This document shows positions 37,101 to 47,000 of a DNA stretch of 64,000 nucleotides, piece by piece. This DNA comes from Erythrocercus mccallii (Eukaryota > Chordata > Aves > Passeriformes > Dicruridae), in contig VZRG01000029.1 in NCBI GenBank assembly GCA_013397435.1, positions 1,568,620-1,632,619 of the forward strand, read 5' to 3'. A program made the position numbers and the translations under genes. The notes under the pieces were generated by a model, which saw nothing but the letters and a program-made list of their open reading frames with translations, did not search any database and was not told the DNA's origin. Numbering within the stretch: the stretch's first letter is position 1; every line of letters starts with the position of its first letter.

Positions 37101-38883
37101 TTTGTTTATGTAATTTTGATGTAAATTTTAAAGACAGAAGTCCTCATGCTGCGATTCATCCAAGTACTCGTGCACATGGTAATGTTTAAAAGTGTTTTGA
37201 GTCTGATTGAAGTTAATGATATGAGCTAAAAAGTTTTGCTAACTTGGGAACCAGGTGTTGAGTTGTCATGAAGGAAAAACATTATTTTGTTTCTTCTTAA
37301 ATGTGATCATGTCATGTGAATTGTTATTCTCATGAGTACATTGGTTTTTGTATCCATTGGGATTCAAAGATGTGAAGGTGGTTACTCCAGGTGTGAGTGC
37401 TATCCGTAGCAGATAATTTTTTTCTAAAATTTTAAGTAGAAAATTACTTTAAAAGGGAACACTAGCTTCACTCACTGAGTAAGTTGAAGCTACTGTTCCA
37501 TAAAACCTCCACTTCTCTCTAGAAAATTACTCAAAATGACTTTTTTGTCTGCCTTTTAACAGATGCTATCACAGGGAACACTTCTCCTGAGAATTGGCTT
37601 TATCATTCTGTCCCTGGCATCTTTCGGACTACTTCTGGAGAACAAGTAAGATACAAAATATGGGGGGGTTTTGATTCTTTCATTATGGATTATTTATAAC
37701 CATATGTAAATCTCAGAAATTATATCGATAAAGAAATATAATTACCAAGACCCACACCTGGCTGTCTGTTGACCAGGAAATAACACATGACTAGCTGGCA
37801 CTTAAATGCAGGATTGTTCCCATAGCAAGTAGTGATTACATCTGTATTGTCCCTTGCAGAAAAGTTTTGGGATGGGTTTGTCATGTGCTCCTCTGTGCTT
37901 ACATTTATTGGGTCCACTCCTCTGGGTTTGGGACAATGGCAGGTGAGTGGGACCTGCCAGCTGTCCAAAACTGTTCTAGGTCAGATTGTGCGAGCCCCGT
38001 GTAGCACGCCATCGGGGCCAGATACAGTGATGGTATATGAAGAGCACAGTGTAGCTCAGAGTAGGCTCAAAATCATGTGAAAGATGGTGTAGACTTGAGA
38101 CTAAACCTAATCAGTGTGGATTCAAATGAATTTGGATCTTGAATGCACCAGGCCAGTGAGATGAAGTAGTCCAAATGGGCACTGTGGCCCTAGAGAAGGG
38201 TAAGTAGCATCCATAGTTTCTTACAAAGTTATTTGCCCTGACAGAGAAGCAATGTGGAATAGAAGTTTCCTTTGAGACTGAGGTGCCAGTACTGCTTTGC
38301 ACTTATTGTTCATTGTGTTTTCGGAAAGGAATGGCTTTCACTTTTAAGGACTGAACAGTTTCATTCAGGATAGGTAAAAATCTGTCAACATACCAGATGT
38401 GAATAACCTAGGGCATTAATAAAGAGTAATTAGTAAAAAATTATGTAAGTAGACCACTGAAAAGATTCTGAACTACTTATTAGCAGTATTCAGAATATTG
38501 TTGTGGTAATTTTTGAGATCAAAGGACAGTAACTAAATATACAGCTCTGTTTGTGTTGGTTCAAATGTGTTTTGCAAGTATGGGTATTCTCTCCACAAGC
38601 AAATTCATGGTTGTAAGGCCATGTAAGGTATATACCATAAAAACTTAACTATAAGTTTAAGAAAGATGACTTGATGTAAGTGCAGGAGATCACAAACTAA
38701 TTCTGTTTTCTCTTTTTCACTGAACTTAGCAAAGAAGAAAAGATTAGAGGTTAATCTGAATTGATTTCCTTTTGTAGGTCCAAAGCAGGAATTTTGGAAA
38801 TCATCCGCTGTTTAGTCTTCATAGGTGTCTACCAACTTGGCTACTTTAGGAGTCAGTTTTCCTTCTTGGGCTATGTATATGAG
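7002..38883 (+). CDS. AGMO: AGMO, alkylglycerol monooxygenase, nine internal exons (partial gene)
   Basis: AGMO is an integral ER-membrane enzyme of the fatty acid hydroxylase family. It uses a di-iron centre held by histidines, oxygen and tetrahydrobiopterin to hydroxylate the ether-bonded carbon of alkylglycerols, giving an aldehyde and a glycerol derivative. Nine + strand exons (listed separately) join in phase (total 854 bases, 285 residues including the split first codon) with no stop. I recognise the family from HQVHHSSEDYN, HHRVHHGRNPYCIDKNY, GLTHPVNSF and FKGPGWGPGKPRLGL. By recalled human numbering the segment is Glu137 to residue 421 with no gap, so His145, His148, His149, His221, His224 and His225 are all present. 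The HxxxH cluster at 132-136 and the N-terminus lie upstream of the window. The final ~24 residues are not found. Identification is very secure from the protein match; exon edges are read from AG/GT sites and phase. Confidence 0.96.
7106..12250 (+). other. AGMO intron, 5.1 kb
   Basis: Bounded by gtaagt and a pyrimidine-rich AG acceptor. Mostly unremarkable AT-rich sequence, with a short TATA-type AT-rich stretch near 7861-7905. A GC-richer block at about 9725-10140 is the only compositional departure. I see no further exon, repeat family or RNA gene. Confidence 0.85.
12251..12346 (+). CDS. AGMO: AGMO exon, membrane segment
   Basis: Thirty-two complete codons, beginning MFNLPMALFIPPS and ending LLYQFWIHTE. 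The acceptor is catttttcAG and the donor is GAG|gtaaac, phase 0 at both ends. The peptide is strongly hydrophobic (ALFIPPSVFAVHLQFNLL) and corresponds to human residues 172-203, a transmembrane or membrane-embedded part between the second and third histidine clusters. The initial ATG is an ordinary internal Met codon, not a translation start, because the reading frame continues from the exon 5.1 kb upstream. Confidence 0.95.
15545..16343 (+). mobile_element. CR1 LINE fragment, 5'-truncated, with 3' end
   Basis: About 800 bases covering the C-terminal reverse transcriptase region and 3' UTR. In one + frame the peptide contains HFGHNNPMEGYRLGEEWL and TEKNLGVLVDS, then a TGA stop at 15710-15712. 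The same frame resumes with VASRTKAVIVPL and VERPHLEAYVHFWAL. Nucleotide landmarks include 'gtgtccagagaaggacaat', 'cctggagaagaggaggct' and the terminal 'ctaatgattctatgaa'. In-frame stops and frameshifts make it non-functional. Long open frames on the opposite strand here are only shadows of this element. Confidence 0.93.
16521..16586 (+). mobile_element. CR1 LINE 3'-tail fragment
   Basis: About 65 bases matching the extreme 3' end of CR1: 'attggacttgataatctt', then aaagttcttttccaatct and 'aaatgattctatggttctg'. It lies 177 bases after the end of the larger CR1 in the same orientation, but has its own complete tail, so it is more likely a separate, very short insertion. Confidence 0.85.
20965..21009. 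repeat. AATT-type low-complexity repeat
   Basis: Alternating aattaattaa units (ttaattaaattaattaaatt), about 45 bases. The sequence is self-complementary, so it can fold back on itself. Confidence 0.85.
22558..22642. repeat. (GAAA)n / GGAA polypurine tract
   Basis: About 85 bases made only of G and A on the + strand, mostly GAAA with some GGAA units. Open frames across it on the minus strand (Phe/Leu/Ser-rich) are artefacts of the repeat. Confidence 0.95.
26457..27045 (-). mobile_element. CR1 LINE fragment, minus strand
   Basis: About 590 bases reading as the reverse complement of CR1. The 3' end at the left begins 'gaatcacagaatcatcaag'. The minus strand encodes pieces of the reverse transcriptase C-terminus such as WNKLPREVVESLSLEKF and LEYVQRRAMEVVKGLE, in two overlapping frames, so at least one frameshift has occurred. 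The left boundary is clear; the right boundary (5' truncation point) is estimated. An open frame on the + strand across this interval is antisense to the element and not a gene. Confidence 0.93.
27345..27411 (+). CDS. AGMO: AGMO exon with HHRVHH iron-binding cluster
   Basis: Twenty-two codons plus the first base of a glycine codon. The peptide reads VITKLGPLEWILNTPSHH then RVHH, containing the third histidine cluster (human His221, His224, His225) that completes the di-iron site. The acceptor is tttttaAG, preceded by a moderately pyrimidine-rich stretch. The donor is ATG|gtaaga and the exon ends in phase 1. The upstream intron is about 15 kb, the largest fully contained here. A CR1 fragment on the minus strand ends roughly 300 bases before the acceptor, so the splice site sits close to a repeat boundary but is not disrupted by it. 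Confidence 0.96.
27412..28880 (+). other. AGMO intron, 1.5 kb
   Basis: Lies between the HHRVHH exon and the RNPYCIDKNY exon. AT-rich, with short TA-dinucleotide runs near 28526-28540 and 28733-28741. Nothing else recognised. Confidence 0.9.
28881..28946 (+). CDS. AGMO: AGMO exon, RNPYCIDKNYGG segment
   Basis: The first two bases complete the glycine split from the previous exon. Twenty-one codons follow, reading RNPYCIDKNYGGTLIIWDR then IF, plus one base of the next glycine. This is the highly conserved stretch directly after the HHRVHH cluster (human 227-247). The acceptor is tttactatAG; the donor is TTG|gtaagt, a very good match. The downstream intron is only 100 bases, so this exon and the next probably behave as one unit in splicing. 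No stop or frameshift is seen. Confidence 0.95.
28947..29046 (+). other. AGMO mini-intron, 100 bases
   Basis: Complete intron of exactly 100 bases, gtaagt to a strong pyrimidine tract and cAG. Both flanking exons join through a split glycine codon in correct phase, so this is a real intron despite its small size. Confidence 0.93.
29047..29126 (+). CDS. AGMO: AGMO exon, GTFEAE..GLTHP segment
   Basis: Two bases complete a split glycine, then 26 codons read TFEAEDAKVVYGLTHPVNSF and end DPIMLQ. The GLTHP motif is conserved in AGMO and related hydroxylases and contains one further histidine. The acceptor is preceded by a strong pyrimidine tract (ttcttttgttcttccatcAG). The donor CAG|gtgcta is weaker than the others in this gene because it lacks the usual gtaag or gtgag. 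The exon is 80 bases long, so skipping it would shift the frame. It ends in phase 0 and joins correctly to the next exon. Confidence 0.95.
29127..30012 (+). other. AGMO intron, 886 bases
   Basis: Runs from a non-consensus-leaning donor gtgcta to gtttttttccAG. AT-rich, with no repeat family or coding segment recognised. Confidence 0.9.
30013..30147 (+). CDS. AGMO: AGMO exon with GPGWGPGKPRLG signature
   Basis: Forty-five complete codons, the longest exon in the window. It starts LRPLAHIWNTFWATPGF and continues through NKLSVIFKGPGWGPGKPRLG to LPEEIPV. The FKGPGWGPGKPRLG stretch is a hallmark of AGMO. The acceptor has a long run of T (gtttttttccAG) and the donor is GTG|gtaaat. Both ends are phase 0. 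It corresponds to human residues 275-319. The last valine is at a position where human AGMO has glutamate, and alignment resumes with TGKEVPF in the next exon. Confidence 0.96.
30148..30642 (+). other. AGMO intron, 495 bases
   Basis: Runs from gtaaat to tgttctatacAG. Contains poly-A and poly-T runs (for example near 30291-30340) but no recognised element. Confidence 0.9.
30643..30759 (+). CDS. AGMO: AGMO exon, C-terminal membrane domain
   Basis: Thirty-nine complete codons starting ITGKEVPFNPRVPGYLNGY, followed by ALVHFAVVVDLYTELLASTT. The first part is a conserved linker; the remainder is a hydrophobic membrane segment (human 320-358). The acceptor is tgttctatacAG and the donor is ACT|gtaagt, phase 0 at both ends. 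Sequence divergence from the mammalian protein is greatest in this exon (the serine-rich human stretch is NPRVPGYL here), but the length is identical, which supports the exon limits. Confidence 0.94.
31040..31870. other. GC-richer block of unknown origin in AGMO intron
   Basis: Roughly 830 bases with visibly higher GC than the surrounding intron. The right part contains 'gaggccccctcgggttctt' and 'ggcaggctgcaaacatgca'. Read on the minus strand it starts near TGTAGAATAACTCC and has an AATAAA at about 31410, features compatible with a solo LTR. Neither clear terminal repeats nor a target-site duplication could be fixed, and no coding sequence is evident. Boundaries are approximate and the class is undetermined. 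Confidence 0.3.
36898..36943. repeat. Perfect 16-bp inverted repeat (hairpin)
   Basis: The left arm cttttgggtttttttt (36898-36913) and right arm aaaaaaaacccaaaag (36928-36943) are exact reverse complements, separated by a 14-base T/G-rich loop. It could form a stable hairpin in single-stranded DNA or the pre-mRNA. Confidence 0.93.
37563..37645 (+). CDS. AGMO: AGMO exon, hydrophobic LLLRIGFIILSLASF segment
   Basis: Twenty-seven codons plus two bases of a split lysine codon. The peptide is MLSQGTLLLRIGFIILSLAS then FGLLLEN, a clear transmembrane helix (human 359-385). The acceptor is cttttaacAG and the donor is ACAA|gtaaga, phase 2. The opening Met codon is internal. It follows a 6.8 kb intron. 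The match to recalled AGMO (LSQ..LLLR..FIIL) and correct phase with both neighbours make this secure. Confidence 0.94.
37646..38777 (+). other. AGMO intron, 1.1 kb
   Basis: Runs from gtaaga to ccttttgtAG, joining two exons through a split lysine codon. A mildly GC-richer stretch is present near 37910-38030. No repeat or exon recognised. Confidence 0.9.
38778..38883 (+). CDS. AGMO: AGMO exon, last one found in window
   Basis: The first base completes the lysine split from the previous exon. Thirty-five codons follow, reading SKAGILEIIRCLVFIGVYQL then GYFRSQFSFLGYVYE. It contains another membrane segment and matches human residues 387-421 (there KAAIMETLRCLMF..). The acceptor is ccttttgtAG and the donor is GAG|gtaaaa, phase 0. 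One coding exon of about 24 residues should follow. If the donor were ignored, translation would add five residues and stop at TAA, 38899-38901, so a read-through isoform would be only slightly altered at its C-terminus. Confidence 0.94.
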
Positions 38884-40728
38884 GTAAAACATTTATTTTA
38901 AAATGTCTCTGCTGGTTATTCTAGATATTTTATCTTTTTACAAAAAAACCCACTAAACATTTACATTTTGTTTTCTTATTTTTCATTATACTATTTGAAT
39001 AGAGTATTATTTTTTCTTATCTCGTTATTTTTCACTATTTATGATTATTTTGTAAGACAGTTATTCAGGTTTGCTACTGAGATGCCTGTTTTCCTTGACG
39101 AAAAGGTCATGGAAGAGTACACTTCTTCCAAAAGTAATGTACTTGTGACCACATGCTTTGAAGTGAATAATAGTAATGCATTGCTGAATTTGAATTGTTT
39201 AATTCTCCTTTTAAGGGAGAAATCTGAAAATTCTTGGAGGCTGGAAGACTTAAATCTAAAATATTTTGTTCTTTATTAATCCTGTGCTTCAGAAACAGAC
39301 TTTTAGCTATTGACAAGGAGTGGATACAGGACTAAATAGACCTATGGTCTGATTACATGTGGTTACTTTTTAGTTCTTAGCATTTACTTTTATCCTGTTC
39401 ATGTCTTTTGCTTTTTATTATTTTCCTTTTCAGTAAAGTTGGTATTTCATATCTCTATTAATATTATCATGTTAAAATAATAACAGTCACTGTTAGTATT
39501 CCTATCTGAACAACATTACCAAAGTACCTACTGTTGGTTACCAGAAAATAATGGTTTTTTATAACCAACAAGGTTATGAATGGGTGGCTGAATTAGTAGA
39601 ACCTCATCAGAAAGTTACTCTTTGGCTTAAAATCAGAAAAAAAAATCAAGTAAAACAGTAGGAACTAAGACTCAAACATGTTCAAAATAGTTCCTATGAC
39701 TTCAAACATATGCAAAATTTATAGTGTCTTTTCCAGTTGGAAGTTTCTGGTAGTGGTCTCGCTTTTCCTGCTTTTCTAAGAGAAAAGAAATTAGAAAAAT
39801 GAAGAAAAAAAAAATCTACTGCTACTGTGTGTCTGAGAGGTTTTTGTGTGGTTATTTTTTCATTTTATTTTTATTTCTGTCTAGGTTGGGAAACAATACC
39901 TCTTAGACAATATTTAAAGCTAGAGAAATGCCACTAATTGAGCATTTTTTTATTTTCCCCCTGCCCCCTTGTTAAATTGTCAAAGCTTTGGTGTATTAAT
40001 CCAATGGTTCTTGAATTCCTTTGATAGGAGTCTGCAAGAATTCGGCAGGTATTTTAAGAGGTTTACTTAAATATAATTTGGAAAATGTTTGTAAAATTAC
40101 CTAAGTAGCCCAATACAGTAGAAAGGCTTGAAGTAACAAATTCTAAAATTTTGGAACTATTTATTTTGCCCTTGAGACATAGCTTTCAGACTTGAATTAT
40201 TTGGGTATTCTAAGTGAACTCTGGGAAAATTATGTGGTAACATACACCTCAGTACCTGCCCTGCTGAGTTCTTTATTCTTATATAAAAGTGTCTTTTACT
40301 AAGAAATGAGTAGGAGAAAAACATTACATTATTATTCCTATTATTTATAGGGAATTCTGTAGATTCCTTTTCTTTCATGAGGAAGAGAATAAAATGAAGT
40401 GGTTCTTGCTCTGTTCTTTACATGTTTCTGTCATTAAAATACTTTATTGTTATCTTGAGTTCTTCTCTACTGTACTTTCCTATACTTTCTTCCTTTTGTT
40501 TATTCTTTTTAGTCCCTGATTTGACACTGACTATGTAGTCCACTTCTAACAAGACACAGGACTACCTTTCTCACAATTTTTCTTTGAAAATACTGAAAAA
40601 ATAGGTGTCTTTCAAATAATTTTCTCATGGGCAGACCAGAATAGATAATGTGCCTGAATGATGCCAATATTTCCACATTTGACATTTTATCAAAAATCAA
40701 CAATTTCATGATATTAATAACTTTTGTG

Positions 40729-40980
40729 ATCATGGAATAATGGAATAGTTTGAGTATGAAGTATAAAGATCCTCTAGTCCAATCCCCTGCAATTAGCACA
40801 GACATCTTCAACTACATCAGGTTGCTCTGAGCCCTGATCAACCTCATCTTGTAAAATTTCCAGGGGTGAGGCAACTACCACCTTACTGGATAATTTGTTC
40901 CAGTGCTTCACCATCTTCACAATAAAAAAAAGTTTTTCTTTTTTGTAGCCTGAAAATTTGTAATGAACTTCAAAGTGTTC
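40729..40980 (-). mobile_element. CR1 LINE 3' fragment, minus strand
   Basis: About 250 bases of CR1 3' UTR and terminal coding sequence in reverse complement. Landmarks are 'atcatggaataatggaata', 'tcctctagtccaatcccc', 'aactacatcaggttgctct' and 'ttgttccagtgcttcacca'. The version with 'aactacatcaggttgctc' resembles the CR1 group common in many birds (CR1-Y like), different from the other copies here. The right boundary is approximate and runs into a short tandem duplication. Confidence 0.85.
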
Positions 40981-41020
40981 CCCATTTTAAAATAAATGAC
41001 CCACTTTTAAAATAAATGAT
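40981..41020. repeat. 20-bp tandem duplication
   Basis: Two adjacent copies of a 20-base unit, cccattttaaaataaatgac and ccacttttaaaataaatgat, differing at three positions. It lies immediately at the estimated right edge of a CR1 fragment. Confidence 0.85.
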
Positions 41021-44000
41021 TCACTTTTTCTCCCAATGCATTATAGTGGTAGGCATGTTCTTGTGAGTCTAATTGAATTTATATAAAAAATAATCTGAGA
41101 AATTGCTGGAAACTTTTCAATTCATGTTGAAAAGTCTTCAGACATTAATGTTTTACCTCAATACTGATGTGATCATTTTGAAACAGCAGTACCAGAAAGC
41201 ATAAGAAATACATAAACAGATGGTTTCCCCAGAAGTTAGGTCTAAAATTTATCTTAAAAAAAGTTTCTGTTCATCATTCCAAGCTGTTTATCCTTTATAA
41301 TATAATAACATAGGTAATCTACTTGATTTTAAAGTTCCATTGCTCTGTTTCACTTTCACATTCTCTTACAAATTTTAAGAGGTGTAAATTAAAACATTTA
41401 TTTAATAATTTTGTTTTCCTCATCTAAATATCCCCTCTTGTACATACAACTAGATTTAGCTGACTTTGATCTTTTTAATCTATTATTTCTAGTAATCATA
41501 ACCCTTAATATGCTCAAAAATGTTTTCTTTACATCTTCATCCTTATATGTTACCAAATTAACATTTCTTTAGTAATCTGGTGTTCAAGAATGAAAGCACA
41601 ATATCATGTAAATGAGTTTGTGTTGACTTTTTCTACAAATTATGCCTTCAAGGTCATAATTACTGAAGGATGAAGAAGTGTTTCAAGAATTTAACAAACA
41701 ATTCTTTCTCAGAATTCTGAAGTTAATGGTGCACATTGGAGCAGATAAGTGCCAGACTGATATTACCAACAGCATGCTCAATCATTAGAGAAGGGGGGAT
41801 TTTCTGCTACTATGTTTCATATGTTCCTATTGTCTCAAGACTAGTTTTGAACCAGTTGATAAGATTTCTAAAAAACATATCTAATACTATTTGAAGGGTA
41901 TTCTAAATACCAAAAATAGGTGCTTTAAACTGAAAATGATTGTGTTTGGCTCATAAGAAAATTTGACAATTATCAAAATTACTGCATTGGAAGAACATCT
42001 TCTGGGGGAAAATTAAATGGACAATAAAGAAGAAATGAGAAAAGACTAGGGGGTCAGTGAGAGAAGGGAGAAGAGCAGAGGAAACAAGGAGCAAGCCTTT
42101 CCCACTTTGCCATTAGATTAGCTCAGGTGGTTATGAAAAAAGCAGCTGAAGATGGTGATCTGAGAAGTAGGTGAAGTCCTGCCCTCTGGTTCCATCCTCT
42201 TCCCCTCCTTGCTGCCCTGCTTACTGACTTTGGTAGCTGGGCTGACTTGGCCAAAGATTGTTTTTTCAGGTAAGTGATGCATCTTGCTGTGGATCAAGAA
42301 AGTTTCTTAATGCTAAGGCTCAGGGAAGGAGAAAGCAAAATTATGTTATAGGTATATAAGAAAGAAGGAAAGACTTCTGCTTTTGCTAAAGCTGCAATCT
42401 TAATATGTTATTTTTGGCAGTGAAGTGAGAATAGCCTTGGTTCCATCAATACTTTAAAGTTGTGTGTTTGTTACCAGATTTGGTTCCTAAAGAAAATTGT
42501 ATTATTTTTCTGATTATTTAAATGTCCTCCCTGCTATTGTATTTGAGTTCATTCTATGATATACTCATGGGGATCTCTCCCAGTGTCCTTTCCTTCTCCA
42601 AGAAAATAATTTGAAGCTATCATCACTTCAAAAATGACCACAGGGGGTGGAACAGTGTACATTCCTCAGCATGCATTTTCTGTTCCTTTTCATGTATGTA
42701 TTTCATATGGATGATTAGGTGAATGTGGAGGGGGGAGGGAGTGAACTTTTTGGTTGTTGTTTCTTTGTTTGAGGTTTTATGTTTATTTGTTTATTTAAGA
42801 AAAAAATGGTGGTATATGAGGAAATTTTTATATCTTAAGAAAATTATTTCTTGGTTGGAGGTCAGTGAAAACCTCAGTGACAGGGAATATTTGACTGATT
42901 TGAAGAGCTGGTGTGTTTCTTTTAAGAATCTGTGCTGCTACATCCTACACTAGTTAGCTTTCTTTAGGCTGATTACTTCATGCCTGCGTAATGTGATGAT
43001 TGTGTGTATTACTAAAGCCAAATCATTTTCTGTCAGACTGGGCCTGGAGCCTCCTAACCACCTGGAGGTAGCAGAAAACATTGCTTGTGTGTTCAGTTAT
43101 GTGACGGTTCAGCAGGCACAATATGTAAAAATAAATCTGTGATGATGGTCCACCTCTTTAAAGTGTTTCCATCCAACTGCTCTGGTTTGGCATCAGCCAG
43201 CATATTCCATGAGCTGAATTTGGTCAAGCACTGGCTGTTATTTGACAGTAGTACTAATGAGGAGCAAGTAGAAATGAGAGCCATTGACATGTTGTTGGAA
43301 CTCTTGTTTTAAATATTTTCACCAACTCTCATCGTAGCTGCAACTCAGACTCTTAAACTAAGAGGCTAGGAGTGAGGAAGAGGGAGGAGGATATAGATTT
43401 CTGTTTGATGCATTTATCTTTTACCTTTGTTGTAGCTAAGGCATTGTATCTGAGAGTAAATCTTTTCATCCTGACGTCTGCATTGCAATTGAAGGAGCTG
43501 CCTGGCTATGCCACGTTGTCTGGCATGTATTAATTTACAGGTAGGAAGGAAAAAAAATCTAGGGCAGCTTTTATGGTGGAAAGGAGAGAAAAAGGGAGGT
43601 TTTATACATGTGTGATGTTTTAAAGTAATAAGTTGTTTTCCTTTCTGTTTTATGTGGGCATGTGGTACATTAGAAGTATAACCGATGGAAGATTTGGAAG
43701 ATATACAGAATCTTGTGCTGCAGGGTGTAAATCAGTCCTTAACTAATGAAGGTAGAAAGGAGCTTTATTGTGGTCAAATTGCTTATTTATTCCTCCAGAG
43801 TATCTAAACTTGGTAGATGCAGCTGTTCCAAAAACTTCTGGGGACAGTATTCTGTACCAAATGGACTGCTTCTCTGATCTTTGATGCAATTCTGGTATTT
43901 CTTATGGCATAAGATCTAATTGGTCTGGATAAAATATAAAATATCTCTTTATTAAAGAACTGATTTACACTGTATCCTGTATTCCACAGAAGTCCCTCTT

Positions 44001-47000
44001 AATGTGATATATTATCACACTACTTATTTCTCCTTTCATCATACAAAGAGTTGCTGTTACCTGACTTGTTTCTTAGTATAATTTACCAGTGTTGGAATAC
44101 TGACTTATGAGTACAGACATAAAACAAACATTTACTCATAAGAACTTATTTCCACATCAACGATAGTTTTCTGCTCTTTCAAACATTTTTTCTTGGTCTC
44201 TCGTTAAGATCATCTGTGCCACATTTCAAAGAGCCGCATATCCCATATTTGGTTTCCATTAAGGTGAAAGCTCCATGCCCTGTGCTGTGATTTATGACCT
44301 CAGCATTTATGCAGTCTCTGTGCCCTAAGTAGATTGGCTGGTGTATTTCAAATATATTTTAGAAATGAAACTGGGGATGGAAGGAAACTCTGCTGCCTAT
44401 GATAAAAAGCCTTGTCAACATACATGGAATTAAACAAACACGCGTTGTAATAGTTTTTTTCTATGTTAGCTTCATTCAGAAAAGTTTGCTATGCCATGCA
44501 GTGTATCCCAGGGACTGGACTTTTAATATTCTTGACAACTGCCCTAAGGGGAATAATGTCCCTTAGAAAAAGTCACAGTAAAATCTGGCAGTAGATTAAG
44601 TTAGTTTCCACTTAGGTGTGACAGCAGAGTCATTACTGATTTTAGACTTAGCCAGTTTGAGAGCTGGCTTCACCACCATCAACTAAGGACTATGATGTAT
44701 AGCTCCAGATGCTCTGGCCAATTGACCGTAAAATTGCTCTGCATTTCTGGCAGAGCAGTTGAGCTGGAGCTTTTAAAATCTCCACTCCCTGAGCTCAACA
44801 CCCTTCCCCCTCTGCTTAAAAGCTGCTCATTATTCTTCTTCTGCCCACTGATCTGAGCAAAAGAAAAACTTCTGGAATCAATTAGAAGTGTCTGCACTTG
44901 ATGAGATTTGCACGTGAGTTCGGAATTGCGAGGCTTTGATAGTGTCAGCCAACAGCTGCAGTTTCAGGTGGTAAAATCGGGGAAGGAATTTTCCAGGGTT
45001 TATTTACAATCATAAAATAAAACAAAAATCAAGACAAGTTGGAAACCATTCTAATGTATTGTTAAAATGAAGCCTGAATTGGGTTATATATTTATTTTGT
45101 CTGAAAAAAAGTAAACTGGCAGTTTATTATCAGGATCTTTTCAATTAACCTTGCAATTACTAGGCTATATAGAGCAGCTGTAATAAAATGCAAGATATGG
45201 TCTGCTTGCTGTAGTTTTACCTATGAAAGAAGCATCTGCTATTGCTTTTGTCACTTTAATTGTTTGACAAGACAAGGAGGTAGTCATACTTAATAGAAAT
45301 CAGAAGCATGCAAAGATAAAGCAAAGGTAGTACTCTGAACATAGAAAATACATGTTCACTTATACTGACTGAAATTTTGTGTTTTTTCTGTCAACACTTG
45401 CACTCATAGATGAAAAGTTTATTTTCTAACCCTTCTTATCCCATAGAATTTAGTGATTGACATTTAGCTGAATGCAGTGTTTGCATTTTAAAGGTAACAG
45501 CCATGTCAATGAGATTATTAATGTTCTGCTGTATATCTGAGAGTGTCTGCAAAAATGAAGCTCTGCTATTTCACACATCTTGTAACTGATCTGATTTGGT
45601 TTGTAAGTCAAAGCACAGTTTTTCTATAAGCCAATAATGCTACAAACCCTGTCAAACTGCATTCTTTTCTACATCATAATAACACACGGATAATGATAGA
45701 GGTCTCCATACTAGTGAGTTGCTTCACCAGTATTAGTCCCTAGTGACAACTGACATATTCCACATGGGTAGATGTTTGTTTGTGTAACTGTAGTTGCAGT
45801 ACTAGAGGGTTTTTTGGGAAGGTTGGGTTGATTTTTTTATTTTGGTGTGGTTTTGGTTTTTTTATTAATGCACAAATGCATAAATTTTTTTCATACCCGG
45901 TTTTTCCACAGGCAGGGAAGACTCATGTTTCCTACTCCTGACAGAGCCATTGCTTACTGATCACTTTACACTCATAAATTTTACATACAGAGTTGATTTA
46001 AAGATGTCATGTAAAGCACATTGCAATGTCTAAGAGTCAAAGGCAGGGTAAGGTGGGCAGTTCATGAGTCCTAAATGAAAGACATTGGCTTGATTGTGGA
46101 GATTCCCCTTCCATGTAGATCATGTGGGGAGAAGCAGAAGATGCAGTCTGAGGAATGCAGAAGAATCCCAGTCCTGAAGAACACTCCTGAGTGGGGAGCC
46201 TTCCAGCATCACTGTGCATGGCCAGTATGTGTGTGTTCCCTGAGCTGTCTTTAGCCCATCAAGCTCACCCACATGTATGTGCTTGTCAGCACAGCCTGAT
46301 ATACAAAATTAGTAAACTGCCTTCCAAAACTAGATAGCTTACCTCCAAAGCCATTGTAACCAGCAGGTGGGAATTGTCCTATAAAGGGAAAAGTGGTATC
46401 TGTGTTCCCAAGACCACAAATACAAATAACTTAGTTTGAATTTTATCTTCAAACATGATAGGCCAAGCGATTGAATTAACTTTTAAGAGATAAAAGCTTT
46501 AATGAAACAAGCTGTTCCTTATGTGGAAGACATCTGGGTTTGGCACATACAAGGTGACCATAAAGAATCAACCTAGTATTTAAAATGTTTTGGATATTTC
46601 TATCTCATACAGTTTAAATAGAGAAACTCCAAATACTTTAAAAATACATGCATTTCAGGGTTACTCAATATTTCCATCTTGCAAGGGAAATGGTGTAAGA
46701 CTCTTCTTCCCATAAATATCCGTTCCCACTTCTGTAACAGGGAGCAGAACATGGCAGCTATGAAAATACAACATTTCTACAACAGAATCTGTGTAGGACA
46801 CACAGATTTGGACTGTAATTTAGCCCGTTGGAAATCTAACTCGATACATTTGTGTAGGAAAGCGGAAATTAATTTAAAATGTTCTATAATATGTTTTATT
46901 TTTTAAAATCATAAATGCTTTTGCTCAATTTTTTTTCAGAAGCTTCTTGTGAGCAAAAAAGAAAGAAAAGCACAGTAAAAGTTGAGCCTCTGTTTTCCTA

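Larger units (their letters stand above)
30760..37562 (+). other. AGMO intron, 6.8 kb
   Basis: Runs from gtaagt to tttaacAG. It includes a GC-richer block at about 31040-31870 that differs from its surroundings, T-rich runs near 32110-32240, and a perfect 16-bp inverted repeat at 36898-36943. No CR1 element or extra exon was recognised. Confidence 0.85.
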
